From the NCBI GenBank assembly GCA_947579665.1, contig OX388350.1, forward strand, positions 2,914,001 through 2,978,000: 64,000 nucleotides of DNA, in the 5' to 3' direction. Below the pieces are notes generated by a model. That model saw only the letters and a program-made list of their open reading frames with translations. It did not search any database and was not told where the DNA came from. The DNA comes from Sympetrum striolatum (lineage: Eukaryota; Arthropoda; Insecta; Odonata; Libellulidae). The position numbers and the translations under genes are program-made. Below are positions 10,801 through 24,247 of the stretch, one piece after another. The stretch's first letter is position 1. The number at the start of each line of letters is the position of its first letter.

Positions 10801-13800
10801 AGACTAAGGCAATTGAATATCAGCCAAAATGGTGGGTCGTCTAGATCTTAGTAGATTACTGGCAAAAGCAAATGAAAGATAAAGATTTTCCTCCAACTTC
10901 TAAGACGAATGGACAACATCCCATTCATCAAGGTATATTAGCAGACACACGTTGCTGAGACACTTCAAACATTTGTATTCCTTAATTGCCGAGCGACTTA
11001 CGCTCCGAACGATCCGTGACTTGGAAGTAATTCCAAGGCGTCGTTGGCATATTTCTTCCGGATGTTGGTTAGTTTCGGGGAGCTCCTTCCAGGCGGCGCT
11101 AGATTCGAATAAATCTGAAAAGCGTAAAAGCGGATGTAGACGCACTTCCCGCCTTTAAAACGATTACCTAAGATAGCAATTGCGTCCCTAAGAAATAAAG
11201 AGTCGTAATTTGGAGGTGAGGCTCACGATAAGGCGGGTGAAATACGAGTGCCGAAGTGCCTTCAGAAAAGGGTTTATTTTTTGCTATCTGACGCCATCTC
11301 GGCGGGGGAGCGGATTTCTCGTGTCTTCCGACCTTATCTGCTCTAAACCGCGGGAGGTGGCATATTTATGCAGCATCGATCCGCTGCAACTATTGTACTA
11401 AGCAACGAAGGCCCTGGAGAACTCTCCATTCGCAAATTTCGTCATGCACACCGATGGGCGGCACACTTTCGTGCCAATCCATTTCCGCACTAACCCTTTC
11501 TATTATAAATAGAAAATAAGACTCATTTGTCTAAACTCAGAGATGTAATGTGATTATGTAAAATTTACCCGTAAAGTTCTTTGTTAGTTAACAGTGTTTT
11601 ATATATACTCGTTTGGCCAATTCATTCCGCTTAGTCAAAGAAGAGATGTAGCGTTATGTTTTAATTTAGGTTAATAGTGCTTATGGAGGATCGTTGTACT
11701 GTACCTGTACATTCGGTGATGACATTGCCCCCAGGCTGTTGTTCTATTGTTGAGGTGATTCGAGGTTGCAAAAATATTGCAATGGAATGTTTATCGGAAG
11801 AAATGAAACGTGCATTCAAGTGTTTTCGAAGCTATCTGTCATGAAAATTATGAATTGTAGTTTTGAAGTAAAGGCTAGAGAGTTGGATCTGCCAAGGGAA
11901 GAAAAAGTGTTGTGGGATTGATTGGGTCAAATACGTTGGAAAAGAATTTGAAGAGTGTGGTTCAGCGACATTGCAAAAGGAAGAAGACTATAATGGTTTG
12001 AGAAATGGACGTTGAGATTGTATGGAAAAGATCGATTGAGTGGAAAGAAGGACGAAGTGGTACTCAGAATAGGAAAGAATTTAATGCAATGTAGGAAATA
12101 GGAGCAGATATTGCGCGGGAGACCGTGTGAAGAAAATTTTAGTTATAGGATGTATCGGAAGTAATAAAAGATGAGAGGACGGAGGAGGTACGAGAAGATG
12201 AAGAAAATTGAGGCGAAAGGAAAATACGGAATAATGAAGAGAGTTGCGGACAAAACAGAGATGCGTATCTTGTTGAGAACACCTGAAAATTGCACCGAGG
12301 AGAACTTTTCCTCAAGTGCGGTAGAATCTCGTGAAAGAATGAAACTTCTCCGAAATTGGAGCTTATGCTAAATGCAGCGTTTAGAGCATTGTGAGGCAAC
12401 GGATATAATGCGGTGCACCGCGAGGCTTCTTGGAATGTACAATCAGGGACGGATTTCCGGTGAGGCGCTTGCTCCCGAAATAGACGATATACCCTTCTTT
12501 ACGGCCAAACGATTCTTGAGAAGGGAACTAATAATTGCGCCTCAAAAGAGCATGCGATTGCTTCTGAAAAGCAGTCTCACCACATCTCAGATAAGAAATT
12601 ACAATTTCGATCGGATGTTAATACCTGTTCTAATAAAATCTATTGAGAGATAGATTCATCGTTTATCTATATATTAATACGTGAAGAGAAAACTTTGGAT
12701 CCCTTTTTAAGGATATTGCGCAAACGGAGGAGTTTGAGATTTGGTATAGTTGAAGTTTATATGGAGAAGGAGTGCAGGAAGCTAAAATCTTTGTCCAAAT
12801 AAGCATGCTTCGACTCTGGACCAGTATAATCGTCTTTCATAAGAAATGCACGTAAAGTTCATTTTGATCGATTGTAGACATTTTTCCTTTTGCAGAATTA
12901 GATCTGAAATAATGGTAGTACGAAATCGAGATTAATAACAAAAGAAAGGAAATTGAATAAAGATTCTTATTTTGGTCGTATAATATCGCATTCGAGTCGA
13001 AATTAAGAGAATTCAGAAAAAAATGACGAAAAATTTGTGTAATTTTGACATAAACAATTCCCTAACGACAAAGGTGATTGTTGGACTCAGCTCTGATACG
13101 AATGAATGCGAAAGATAGGCTCATAAGAAATGTATTGAGAAGAAGAGCCGACATTTTATGGCAATAAATCCATAAGTAAACTTTTGAAATTGAAATTCAT
13201 ATATATATTTTTATGAATAATTTCACCTTCTATAATGTAGGTTAATATTTTAGGCTTTGTAGATAAAACTTCAAACGATATATGTTTTCGTTCTAAAAAC
13301 AGGGAAAATTTTGCCATCAAAATCAATCGAAAGGCAGCAATGTGTACAAAAGCGATTTTGTTGTAGCAACCAAATAAACGAATACTCTATTGTAATAGTT
13401 AACAAGCACTTTTTGTGTCAACGGAAAATACGCGTATCTTCACAAAAATGAAATGTATTCCAAATGCAATATATCGTATGCCTCTATGAATATCAAGTCT
13501 CATTTATGTTAGCGTTAATTTGATTCAATAATAATATGAAAAATTAAATGTGACTATGAATTGAAACAAAAAAATAAATAAAACGACAATCCTTAACTTT
13601 GGTTTTTTTAAATTGTTACTAACATTCCATTTTAAATTCCATGGGTAATGTAGGGAATTAAGGCAAACTACACATCCTAATGACGTGTTTGTACGCGCTC
13701 GCAGCTGACGTAATAGAGCAGACTTCTAAATCATTATAAGCATTAATCATAGAGGTATAATCATTGATCAAAGAATCTCAATAACGTTCAAACTTCAAAT

Positions 13801-16277
13801 TTAACGAATCACGATCGAATTTCGACCACTGGGCGATCACTAGTAGTATCCACTTACATAAAGCCAATCATCCAATGTTTACTTGACTAAATAATACTCT
13901 CTAAGTGCTTGCGTTGCCATCTTTGGTTTGCTACAACATCTTTGCAAATGAGCGGAGGGACCCAACCCAACCATTTGCTCGCGATGTCCCCCGTTTTTGC
14001 CGTTCATCCATTCCAAGAGCATTTTATCTTCTCCTGGAAGACCCTGCTGTCGCCACCATACAGGGTGCCAATAGTTGCCATGATTACCTCTTTTCGTGGT
14101 TTCTCTCGTTCCATCAGTGGCCGCGTGACAATCAAATCATTAAGTAATATAACTTGACCTGCAAATCCAAAAAATTCCATTTGTAAGAGAGCTATTTATA
14201 GCCAGTTATGTACATGATGTTATTCAATCTGTGAGTATTGCATCAACGAAACCTCTTTTACAGATTGTAACGTTTAATGCGTTGGAATAACGGCGATACA
14301 TGAGTAATGTTTGCAGCTTAATTACCGTCTCAAACTCTAAAGAGCGCACAACCATGAGGATTACTCTCCTTGGACATACCACGAGGCTATTGATAACTTT
14401 TCAGTTATGTTTTATTGGGTTTCGCTTAGTATTAACGTGCTTGATCTGTTAGAGACACACCCTCGTTTGCATTTTCCCGTAAGATACGCATTTTATGGTG
14501 GAAATAACCCCTTCCATAAAAATATGTCTCCCAACTCAATTTAAGAAGGCTTTCTTTTTTAATTCCTCGCTAGAGAGCGTTACGTAAACCTAATTTAGAC
14601 CCATTTCACCGGTACTCTTGACCCGCATTGAAGTGTGCCCTGGGAATAATTTGTTTACGTAATCCCTTTGTCCTGCTCTAAGCGTGACTTTTCTCCCTCG
14701 GTCACTTTTAGTGACTTCGTCCGGCGCTTCCAAACAGTAATTGACCTCTCCGGAAAAAGTCATCAAAGTCACGGAACCATTTGGCATCTAGTCGGCTATA
14801 ATTTGAGGAATTAATTATTCGTGGGACGAAACTCGTTGCCATGGAGAATTTAAAGAGACTCCTCGATTTTTGTATCCGAGAGGGAGCTTTTGAAGTAATT
14901 AATTAACATTCTCACCGAAAGATGACTCTGGATCGATAAAGAAGTAATTACGTCCATCTTCCGTTGTCGTCTGACGAGAAATTGATGCGATCTTAGGCTG
15001 CACATTTGCGTGGGATTTCCTTTTAATTTTAATTAGATGGTAGCTCCGATTTTCTCACTATTTCTAACGAAGCGATAGAGCTGACTAACATACTTTAAGA
15101 GAATAAAACAGTGGGAAGTTTGTTGCATCGGAAAGCCGCGAGTGTAATCATCCGACTGTACTTGAGTAGCACTCAATATTGTCGGCCTTCGGTTTTGACC
15201 TCATCTTTTTTAGTGTTCAAAACTATTGGATGGGGAATAGCTGGAATGAGGAGTTTGGTACTTTGCCTTCGAGTTGGAATGCAAGGAGTCGACTAGGCGT
15301 AGCACTCTGACCCTATAACACTTTGAAAGCATTTAGAATAATGATTGACCAAAAGGTACACTGTCACTCTGAAAATCTCACACCTCAGTGGCCTATGTAT
15401 CATATCTTTTATTCCGACTCCATTAAAACTGTGTACTGATTTAATTATTGGTGGCATATGATAACATTTGAACAGTAAAACACTGTCATTTAAATCTCAC
15501 CCTCTTGCTGGGAAGTTAAAATTGATCGACTATCCATGTCTAGATGATCCCCCATGGTACCATATTGTTTGTAAATTCTATGATTGTGTAAAACCACCGT
15601 TTTCTAAAGTAATATTTTACATCGAATTAGGTAACTCTAATAGTAAAACTAATGTTCGCGTATTTCAAGATGAGCGAAGTTTTTGAGAACGTTTTCCTCA
15701 TGGATATTGAAATTCTAATGCTAATACACTGAAGTGAACTAATTTAAACGAAAATATTTCCCTTTTTGTAAATATGCAAGAGTCATGTTTCACGCAGTTC
15801 CATGAATTCAATACGCTTAGAAAGTAACCAGGCAATACATAAGTCCGTATGAATATATTTTTTTAATCATAAGAAAAATTCTCTAATGTCTAAGCCTAGA
15901 TCTCTGCTTTAAAATGACCATGATATACTGCTTTATTCCGTCAAAATTTTCAATAAAATTTGAGGGGGTGACAGTCTTTCTTTAGTTTCCATTTCTAATT
16001 TATTCTCTACAGAGTTGTCAATCGCTTGCGACATTGAGTATGCACTAGAATACTTAATTTCCCCTTTAATTTACTTCTTTCGAATAGCATTACGTTGACA
16101 TTTCCTCAGAATAACTTCATCAATTAGATATTTTATCCGATTGATTTTAGGTTTTATCATATACATTTTCTTTTTGAACGATTTAATGATCAATTAAGAC
16201 TCATCGTAATTGTATTACACCTATATCGAGAAGCTAAACTCAATTCTTTAGCAATTTTCCTTTGATTCTTGATGTTA
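10801..16277. other. Anonymous non-coding sequence, alternating AT-rich and GC-richer patches
   Basis: No gene or repeat family was recognised. GC-richer patches lie near 10980-11460, 12370-12560 and 14560-14990. A 93-codon plus-strand frame (12372-12653) and short two-strand overlaps near 13905-14157 have no recognisable domain. The patch at 14560-14990 mixes TTACGTAA-like, AAAGTGACC-like and TAATTA-like motifs and could be regulatory, but nothing in the sequence proves it. Confidence 0.4.
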
Positions 16278-16333
16278 AATGGAAAAAATGGAAAAAGGAA
16301 AAAAAAGGAAAAAAGGAAAAAAAATGGAAAAAG
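16278..16333. repeat. Purine-rich low-complexity run
   Basis: An imperfect series of GGAAAAA-type units, entirely purine apart from single T residues. On the minus strand it yields a meaningless phenylalanine-rich open frame. Confidence 0.85.
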
Positions 16334-17433
16334 ACCTCTGAAGCCGACGTTTTGCGACACATGTGATCGTGGAGATGGCAAATAAATCATCACTCTTCTA
16401 ATGATCACTGATGTGGATAATCTGATGTCATCATCATGACGTCATATTTACTTGATGCATCTTTGGATCGTTGATTCCCGTTCACAAGATGAAATGAGAG
16501 AGAAAAAAAGGAATTAACTCAAAAATCGGGAGTTCATTTCGAATGCAAATTAACTTTCTAAAATCCCATCACATTCGCGTGCACCTCATTTTAATTCTGT
16601 TACAAAGGCTACTAGAAGCCGATGATCACCTCTCAATTCGTGATTATGCAACTCATCATTAAAGTTACGAAAAATTTAGGAACCGTTTTCATTTTATACC
16701 CTTTTGCGTCATTTTATGCGAGTGTTTTTATATATAACATTATCCGCCAAATTTGTGACTGAGTGGAATATCAAAGTGGAAATAAAAAGTAGAACCACTT
16801 TGGGAAAATTCCACTAAACGTTGTTTGATTAATGCCTCTGTACACATAGTGAATTTTTTACATTGTGTATCTCTCTGTTCAATCCACGTATTTATGATTT
16901 ATTCATACCATATGTATTTTCATATATAGGTCGATTTCGCGAAATCATTTGCAAAATATTCACTTTGTACATCTCATATATAAGCCAATTCTAGTTTTAT
17001 CTTTGATTATTGAATTCTGCTAAGCATATTCCAATGGAGCAATTAATTTTAACTTTTATCATATGGGATACTTTTAAATTCAGTTTTTCGAGTATTAGGG
17101 AAAACAACGATGTTAATTTCCGTTGTTTACTTTGAGGATTGATATAATTCATAGATATAGTCCGTACTACTAGGAAAATACTAAAAAAATGTAGTATAAG
17201 ATGGGAAACGCCATTTTATTTCCCTTGTAGTTTTGAGTCATACATGTTCACAATACCCTCTCATCAGTATAGATGTATAAAATTAAGAGAGTATTTACGG
17301 AATATGTTGGATTCGGAGACTACAAAGTTGGAATATATCGTTTATTCTTACAAATAGTCAACTATATTTTACTTTGGAAATTCTTATTTATTTTTGTGCA
17401 TCAATGGACATCGTAGAAACGTATAATTTATTT

Positions 17434-17528
17434 GGTGAGCCTTTTTAAACGTTTGATAGGGTGTGGTGGTCACCTCTTTCCCTAAATGAAATTGAGACCT
17501 ATGCCAACTCGATCTACCAAAGGGCATA
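17434..17528 (+). pseudogene. Possible R1-like LINE reverse transcriptase scrap
   Basis: A short plus-strand frame reads TFDRVWWSPLSLNEIET, resembling the 'AFDNVWW' segment of R1-clade reverse transcriptases. It ends in a stop after about 26 codons, and a stop lies just upstream. No flanking motifs of the same element were recognised, so this may be coincidence. Confidence 0.2.
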
Positions 17529-20500
17529 AGTTACTCATGGTTATAGGAAGATATTGAGGATAAGAGCAGCCTCGGTACTCGTACTTCTTGGCTTCGTATC
17601 CTGCTAATGTTATCTATGCTTATTATCTTCCGTTTGTATGCTCTCCGTTCGTATCGGATAACAGATTTAAATTGCTAATTGGGATTGGGAGCGGATACAA
17701 TTTGGAATTGGAACTGTTTTCCCCAAACAAAAGAACATAATTTCAGTTATTTAAATTAGAACCTAATTTTTGATTTAAATTGTAAAACCAGGATAAAATT
17801 TCATAAACGAAAATAAAAACTTGATTCATTTACTTCGCAATATATAGGGAAAACAACTTTAAGGATTTAGCATTAGAATGCTGTGTTGATAAATTCAGAA
17901 TCTAGTTGCCTTTGGACGTAGTATCAGTTGATTTTATTCTGATCCTCAATGTCCAGTCGATCTTTTCGCTGATTGGCATGATGCATTGTTAGTTGCAGCC
18001 CTTTCCCATCTTTTCCTTATCCTCGGTAGTCCAATATGAAACTCTGCATGCCCTCGGCTTTCAGAAACCTCCACTGAACTTTTCCACTATTCCATTGCAA
18101 TCCCTTTTCTGCAATCTGTTCCTTTCCTCTCTCATTTCATCGACCAAAAATGCATTCTTTACTCCCTCGTAGATGACAGTTAACTGACGAATTCGTTACT
18201 GAACGACTTAGTGGGTGGTAATCACGCGTTAGTGGCAGAAGAAAGATGCTAATGTATAGATAAAGAAAAACGTCGAAAGGAAGTCTTAATTTCCCCCTTC
18301 TCCATTTATGTGTGATTTCAATCTTTCCTCTCGTCAATTGTTCCTGTCTGTTTATGTATGTATGTATATGGTGACTGCAGGATGTTGTATCCGTATTTTG
18401 GTACACAATCAATTAAATGTATATTTCTAATACTTTTGTCTCGGTCATGTTCGAGGCAGTGATAAAGCTATTGAGGTATTAAACTTGGTCACTCTTTATC
18501 GAATGTCATAAAACGTGCTCTTTGGGTATGGATTGGGTACTTAGGCGGACTATTGACAGGTGGTGGACTAAAGAGAACGTGGACACACTACCTCGATTCT
18601 CATCTTGGTCAGTGGGGACGATTCCCTCTCAGTCTAAATGGGGATGAGATGGGAATCCAACGTTGCTGTACTCGAGACAAGTCCAAACTACCTTGCCTTT
18701 GTCTGATAGCCTCATTTCTTCCCTAAGTCACACTTTTCTTTAATATGGAGACCTTTTGTACAACTTTATCAACGATTCAAGTAGAAGATGTAAAAATCTT
18801 CCGGGAAGGCTACGAATGCAATGAGAAAAGCGGGTGTCTGGTTTGCAGTCGGTGCAAGATCGAAACCAAAAAATAGGAATTTCCATTGAATAGGATTTTT
18901 GATTGAAAAGGGACCTGTACGAAAATAAATAGAGTTGGTGCTATTCATACTCCCATCTGCAGAGTCAAGCCTTGGGGTTGCTATCCATCGAGACGATTTC
19001 TTCGGCAGCAAATTCGGAGTCCGTCGGCGGAAATTCCTTTGACGACGTTTATTCTTCGAGGATATCGCGGCCGACATTTCTTTATGCGAATGCTTTTGAT
19101 TGATTGTCTGTTCAGCTCTCTTCCGCTGCTTCCCCTCCCTTCCGCACTGAGGCGCTATTTCCGTGCAGCCTATGGCGTGATGATCGATTGCAAACGCATT
19201 TCGCCTTTCTCTTGTTTGGGTTCTAAAAGATCACTCTGCCGCCTTTGCGATCCCTTTCCGGGAACTCTATTCAATGCTTTTTCTCCATCGACCGAGATCA
19301 TTCCGGAACTGGTGGATGACGTTTCCTGAGGAAATTAATGCTCGTCCCCTTTCGATTGCCGAATTACTTCTCCTTGAATAGACTCCTTTGTTGCTAACAC
19401 GCACGTAACGTACTTTAATTGAATTAAGATGAAATGTATTCAATTCGTCTTTTCGTACCAGGAAGAGGGAAATTCCATCCTCCATTTCCTCTTGTCTCAG
19501 TCTTGACTGTGGTAATAAGATAGTTACTGAGGTACGAATGACGCTGAATTTTGGAAATACTGTCCCTCTCCATCAAATACTATGGAGAACTTTATTCCTG
19601 TGGCCATTCTGTCTTGAAATTTTTCTTCTTTGTGCATGCTGCGGAAAGTAGAGAGTTAGTACCATACTCCTCACTGTGCACGATTCAATTGATTCCCTAT
19701 CTGGAGCTATTGGTAGTTACATGAGAGAAGAGGATGAGAATTACTCCGGCCTTGCGTTGATTTGATATTTGTTTTGCTAATTTGTGGTATTTTTGCTGAT
19801 CATTCAATCAATGGAATTAGCACGAATTTAAAGTTTTGTATAAATTCTTTCGGTGTTCAGTTATCCCTTGAAAAGTTACTTCCACATTTTCAGCGGTGTA
19901 GTTTTGTTGGTCTACGGACTACTTGATCCAGTTCACTAAGAATTCGTATATTTTATCCAACACAAGTCACGATCTCGAGTGACTTGTTCTACCCCCGTGA
20001 ATGAGAAACTTCTTCTATGGATTTTCTTTCATTAGATATCCCTCTATTTCCTATATATTTTAGTCGAATAGCCGAATTCCGAACGAAGAAAATTTCGGTA
20101 AAAGATAACCGATGTTTTCTACTGGGATTCTCTTTATGTGTTCAACTGATGCCATCTTGTTCTTAGAATACAATGATTTATGGCACAAATAGTTAATTAT
20201 CATTTTAATTGTACCTTTTTATCGGTATAGACTATTACGTATGCTATTAGTAACATTGTTTTTAACTTTAGTTGAACTGAATTTGTGTTACATTTAACTT
20301 TACCTACTTTCCCTATATCTTATTGAGGAATTAAATGTAGGTGGGTCCAAATGTTGCTAGAAATAGAGCCGTTCGTGCGTATATTTATTATTATATGTGT
20401 ATGTTTGATAGATCCTTTGGTTTGAAATCTACTTTCTCATGGAAGGCCAGATTAAGTTACCTTTATAACTACGCCATTGCGCATTTTGTGTCGAAAATCA

Positions 20501-23500
20501 TTGAAGTTAGAGAGATAAATAAAATTATGCATAACGGATATAATCACTATGTATAAGAAAGTAACCATTTTCAAATACAATAACCGATTACCGATGTGAG
20601 GCGCGGCTAAATTTGCGATCTTACTCAGATTTGTCCCTTATTTATCCTAAGTCTGGTTTAGAATCACTTGAAATTGTTATAAATATCCCATCTGATCATT
20701 TAAGTATTTAATGATTATTTCGCACGACTTCCTGAGAACATTCGATTCTCCGAAGTCTGAATTGGGTGGACTCCCGAAACTCCTTCATCGCAGATTCGTA
20801 TCATCGCAGATTACCGAGTATCATTCCACCGTGGAGAGCTTCATCTCTTAGGCGAACTAGGAGAGCGTAATCCCAGGGCGTCCAAGCGAAAGGGGCCCTA
20901 ACAGGATCATCTTCGGCAGGAGGAAAACTTTATCTCTCCAGGGACAGACTTCCCTTTGGAGTCCATTGGAACGCGTTGAAAGCGATTAATTTGGAGTTGA
21001 TGATTATGACGAAAGAGTGCTCAATGCAAAGAGAGTTAAGATGGAAGCGATGAAACAAACCACGTGTTCAATTTAAAGTGTGTTTAATGATTTCTTCGAA
21101 ATGGAGATCGGGGCAAGAAATCGTATTTCTTGAGAATTTAAATAATTGGAAATCGTGATTAACTTGTTCGAGCATCCTTCCGTGGTACGAATAAGCATAC
21201 ACCTTAAAAGAAACGAAGTAACTTCTCAAGATATTCTAATTCGTCCAATTCCGTCAACGGGCTGACATCTTCAGATAAATGTAGATGTGAAAGTAAAGAA
21301 GAGTAAAATATAGTCAATTTAATTAAGGTCAAGCATTGAAATTGCCGAAATCATCGTATTCTATGAATTATAAACCTAAACTGGTTAACGAAACTGATCA
21401 AATCTCTTGCAGAAGCTACGAAGTGTGTATCTCGTAACATGTGATTTATATGGAACCATCTCATTTTTGGATACATTCTAAAGCAAACCCTGTGTCAGTA
21501 AATAAAGGGCACCGGAGTACGTGGTGCAGTCTTGCGGAGTCACCCCTTTACGCGATCGAGTTAAAATCCTGCAATTGGTTTCCAAAGAAAGGTCAGCTGG
21601 AATAAACGCAGAACCAGTGACCTTTAAGGGTTTGTGAAATAGTTTACTTGCTGAATGAATTTAACTCTTCACGATTTCGGCACACTTGGCGTCAGTCATT
21701 GCACCTTGAACGTATTGTTACCGCTGTATCGATTCCATTTTTAATTATATGATAATTTATTGACGCTGGCTAGGCAGCGTTACGCGCGAAAACCATTAAT
21801 CCCTGCTCGAGTTGCGTGTTTCTGCGTATTTAAAGATTTCGACGTCGAAATCTCTTTAGAAATTCATTTCTCGCTTAAAGTCGTCGCTTTCCATCTCATT
21901 TTCACCTGATGAATTGTGGAAAAAATAGCGTCCGAGTTTGTTTGAACTGAACGCGGCCACATGTGGCTTGAAGGCCGCCCACCTCTGCCCTAATGGGAAA
22001 GTTCTCGCTGGAATATGAGAAATTATCGCCAAGAAATCTGACGTTACGTTATTTGCAGAACTGCGCGTCAGCGAATATTCTCCTCGTATGTGCATATTTC
22101 TATTTCCTCCAGGAAGTTATTCCACAATTTGAATAGGTACTTTCTCTTTGTTTTGTGTATAAATACGTATCCATTCCGTACGTTCTTGCTGATAACATCG
22201 TATTCCTCTATCCTTGAATGCATAATTTGCTTCAGATAAATCCACACTTTCTTTATCACGTTCTCTTTCATTCTTTCAGCTACATGCACGGCTTTCCTTC
22301 AGCATCTTCTCAATCTCTTTTAGCCAAATATTTCTTAACGCTCTTTGGTGTCATTCAGGCTCTTCATTTTTACTTAATTTGCCATTCTATCTCTACCCAC
22401 CCTTCATCTTTTCATAGCCAACGAATGATAGCCATCGTCTTTATTGCTAGTCTTGCACACTTCTGTTTCGATTCACTTTTCCCCCTTTTCCGATCCTCAA
22501 CTTCACCTTTTTACCACTCCTGATCCTCATGCAGTCCATCCAAAGGCTCACAAATTAATCATATGCTAATCCCGGCAAACCCGTGTTTCGCTTCTATTTC
22601 ACGAGTTTTCCTCAACGTAATTCCGAAGACCTAAATGGCTTCCATCGAGTGCATCTCATATACTCGCTGATTGAAGACTAATAGGTTCTCTATTTCTCAA
22701 ATTAGTACGATTTTATTACTTTTGATTGACTTTATTAAATTTGAAATTAAGTGCATTCACAATTTAATGCTTAACTAAAAATCTTTTTAGCAAAGAAAAC
22801 CAGGTGAGAGTATTGCTTTAAATGACAAATGTCCAAACTTTTTTGAGAACATAGAATGGCATTAATTTCAAATATTTACTGGAAAAGCAATTTATATTAT
22901 AATTTTAAACTCCTTTACATTTCTGTAAATAACTTTTACCAATCGTTTCAACTTCGACATTTATTTTGGATTATCAATTCCCAGCTGGATTTTTCCCATC
23001 GTCTAGACTTCAATCATCATCGCAAAAGCTCTTTCAAATCAATATATTGACATTAGTATACATTCTTTGAATCGCAAATAGCTGATTATGTAATGTCCCA
23101 TAACTTACACAGTTTCGCTTCAGCGATATTAAAGAGGGCGAAATAAATTTGTATCAATTTTGCGACGTTTTAAAAACCTACACGATGTGAGAGAGTCTGT
23201 GCAAATTTTTCCTTGTTTAGAAAGTTACGGACGCACTCGTGGGTTCCTGTTATATTTTATTGTTCTCGCGAGTGTAAATTTATACAACGGAACCGAATGT
23301 CAAGTATTTAGATCTCGACCGCTTGTTATTTAGAGCGGGGGGAGAGGCTTGTTCTCATGGTTACCGTAGGCGATGCAGCGGAGTGTGTGGAAAGAAGACG
23401 CAGCCATGCGGAACGGCTGTGCGTGCGTTAGATTGGGGGACAGGCGAGATTTTCGCGTGTTTAAAGAGACCATGGACACGGGATAATCCTTTTCACGTAA

Positions 23501-24222
23501 GATGGAGAAGAAAGAATCTACGAGAACTACGATCTACTCTATCGTATTTTGATGCGTGTTTTATTCTCATATGTTTCTAATAAGTTGATGTTTTATCGTA
23601 TGAAAGGATAATAGGGTACTTGAAGCCCCTTCTTCGTTGTTTCTAGCGGTATCGCCTAGTTAGACCGGCTCGTCTGAACTTGAAAATAATGGCAGTTCTG
23701 ATATACCAACGCTCTATCTATGGCTCGATTCTCCGACACTTTTTTTTCGAAGGCCTAGGAAAGCCGCATAATTGACTTTCCCATAAGATAATTTTAGTTA
23801 TCCATTATAAAATCAATTACAGCCTGTCATTTTGTAATATTTTCAGTAAAGCGAATCGTCAGTCAATGTGAAACATGTATTATTTGAGGAATCGGGAAAA
23901 CGTTGCTGTCGGCAAAGTGAAGAATTGTTCAAACAAGGTTGATTCCTCTTGTAATTGATGGCAAAAGTCTCATCTGATATCCTTCACTACGCCGTATTAA
24001 CAGGAAACGACTATTCCGAATTTCCACAGTTTTTTCTCTTCTAAAACAAATCGGTCTGTTGGATAAACTCTGAATTTGAGAAACAGGGCATTGATTGGGA
24101 AAATAGGTACCTATTTATTTATTTAATTCTAAATTCTCTGGTTTTGAGTGTTATCTTTTAACTCGCATCACATAATCTACTTTATGTAAACTAAAAGCCA
24201 ATTATTATACACCAACTAATGT
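17529..24222. other. Anonymous non-coding sequence
   Basis: No gene is supported. GC-richer stretches lie at about 18960-19330, 20740-20960, 21860-22080 and 23320-23500. Their open frames (60-100 codons) overlap on both strands and match nothing I recognise. The plus-strand ORF at 22218-22523 is in a pyrimidine-rich stretch with a good-looking 3' splice acceptor (ending TTTCAG near 22280) but no partnered donor was found. Confidence 0.4.
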
Positions 24223-24247
24223 AAATGACCTTAGCTGTCGAGGCACC
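24223..24247 (+). repeat. Second, inverted copy of the hairpin-insertion core
   Basis: The reverse complement reads GGTGCCTCGACAGCT, then A, then AGGTCATTT. It matches the core of the insertions at 5317-5388 and 8487-8558 with a single difference over about 25 bases. A match of this length is very unlikely by chance in 64 kb, so this is probably another remnant of the same small family, in the opposite orientation. Confidence 0.6.

Noticed and set aside
21901..21925. CTGATGA near 21907 (also near 1780 and 52660) as a possible hammerhead core
   Set aside because: No helix II followed by GAAA at the required distance.
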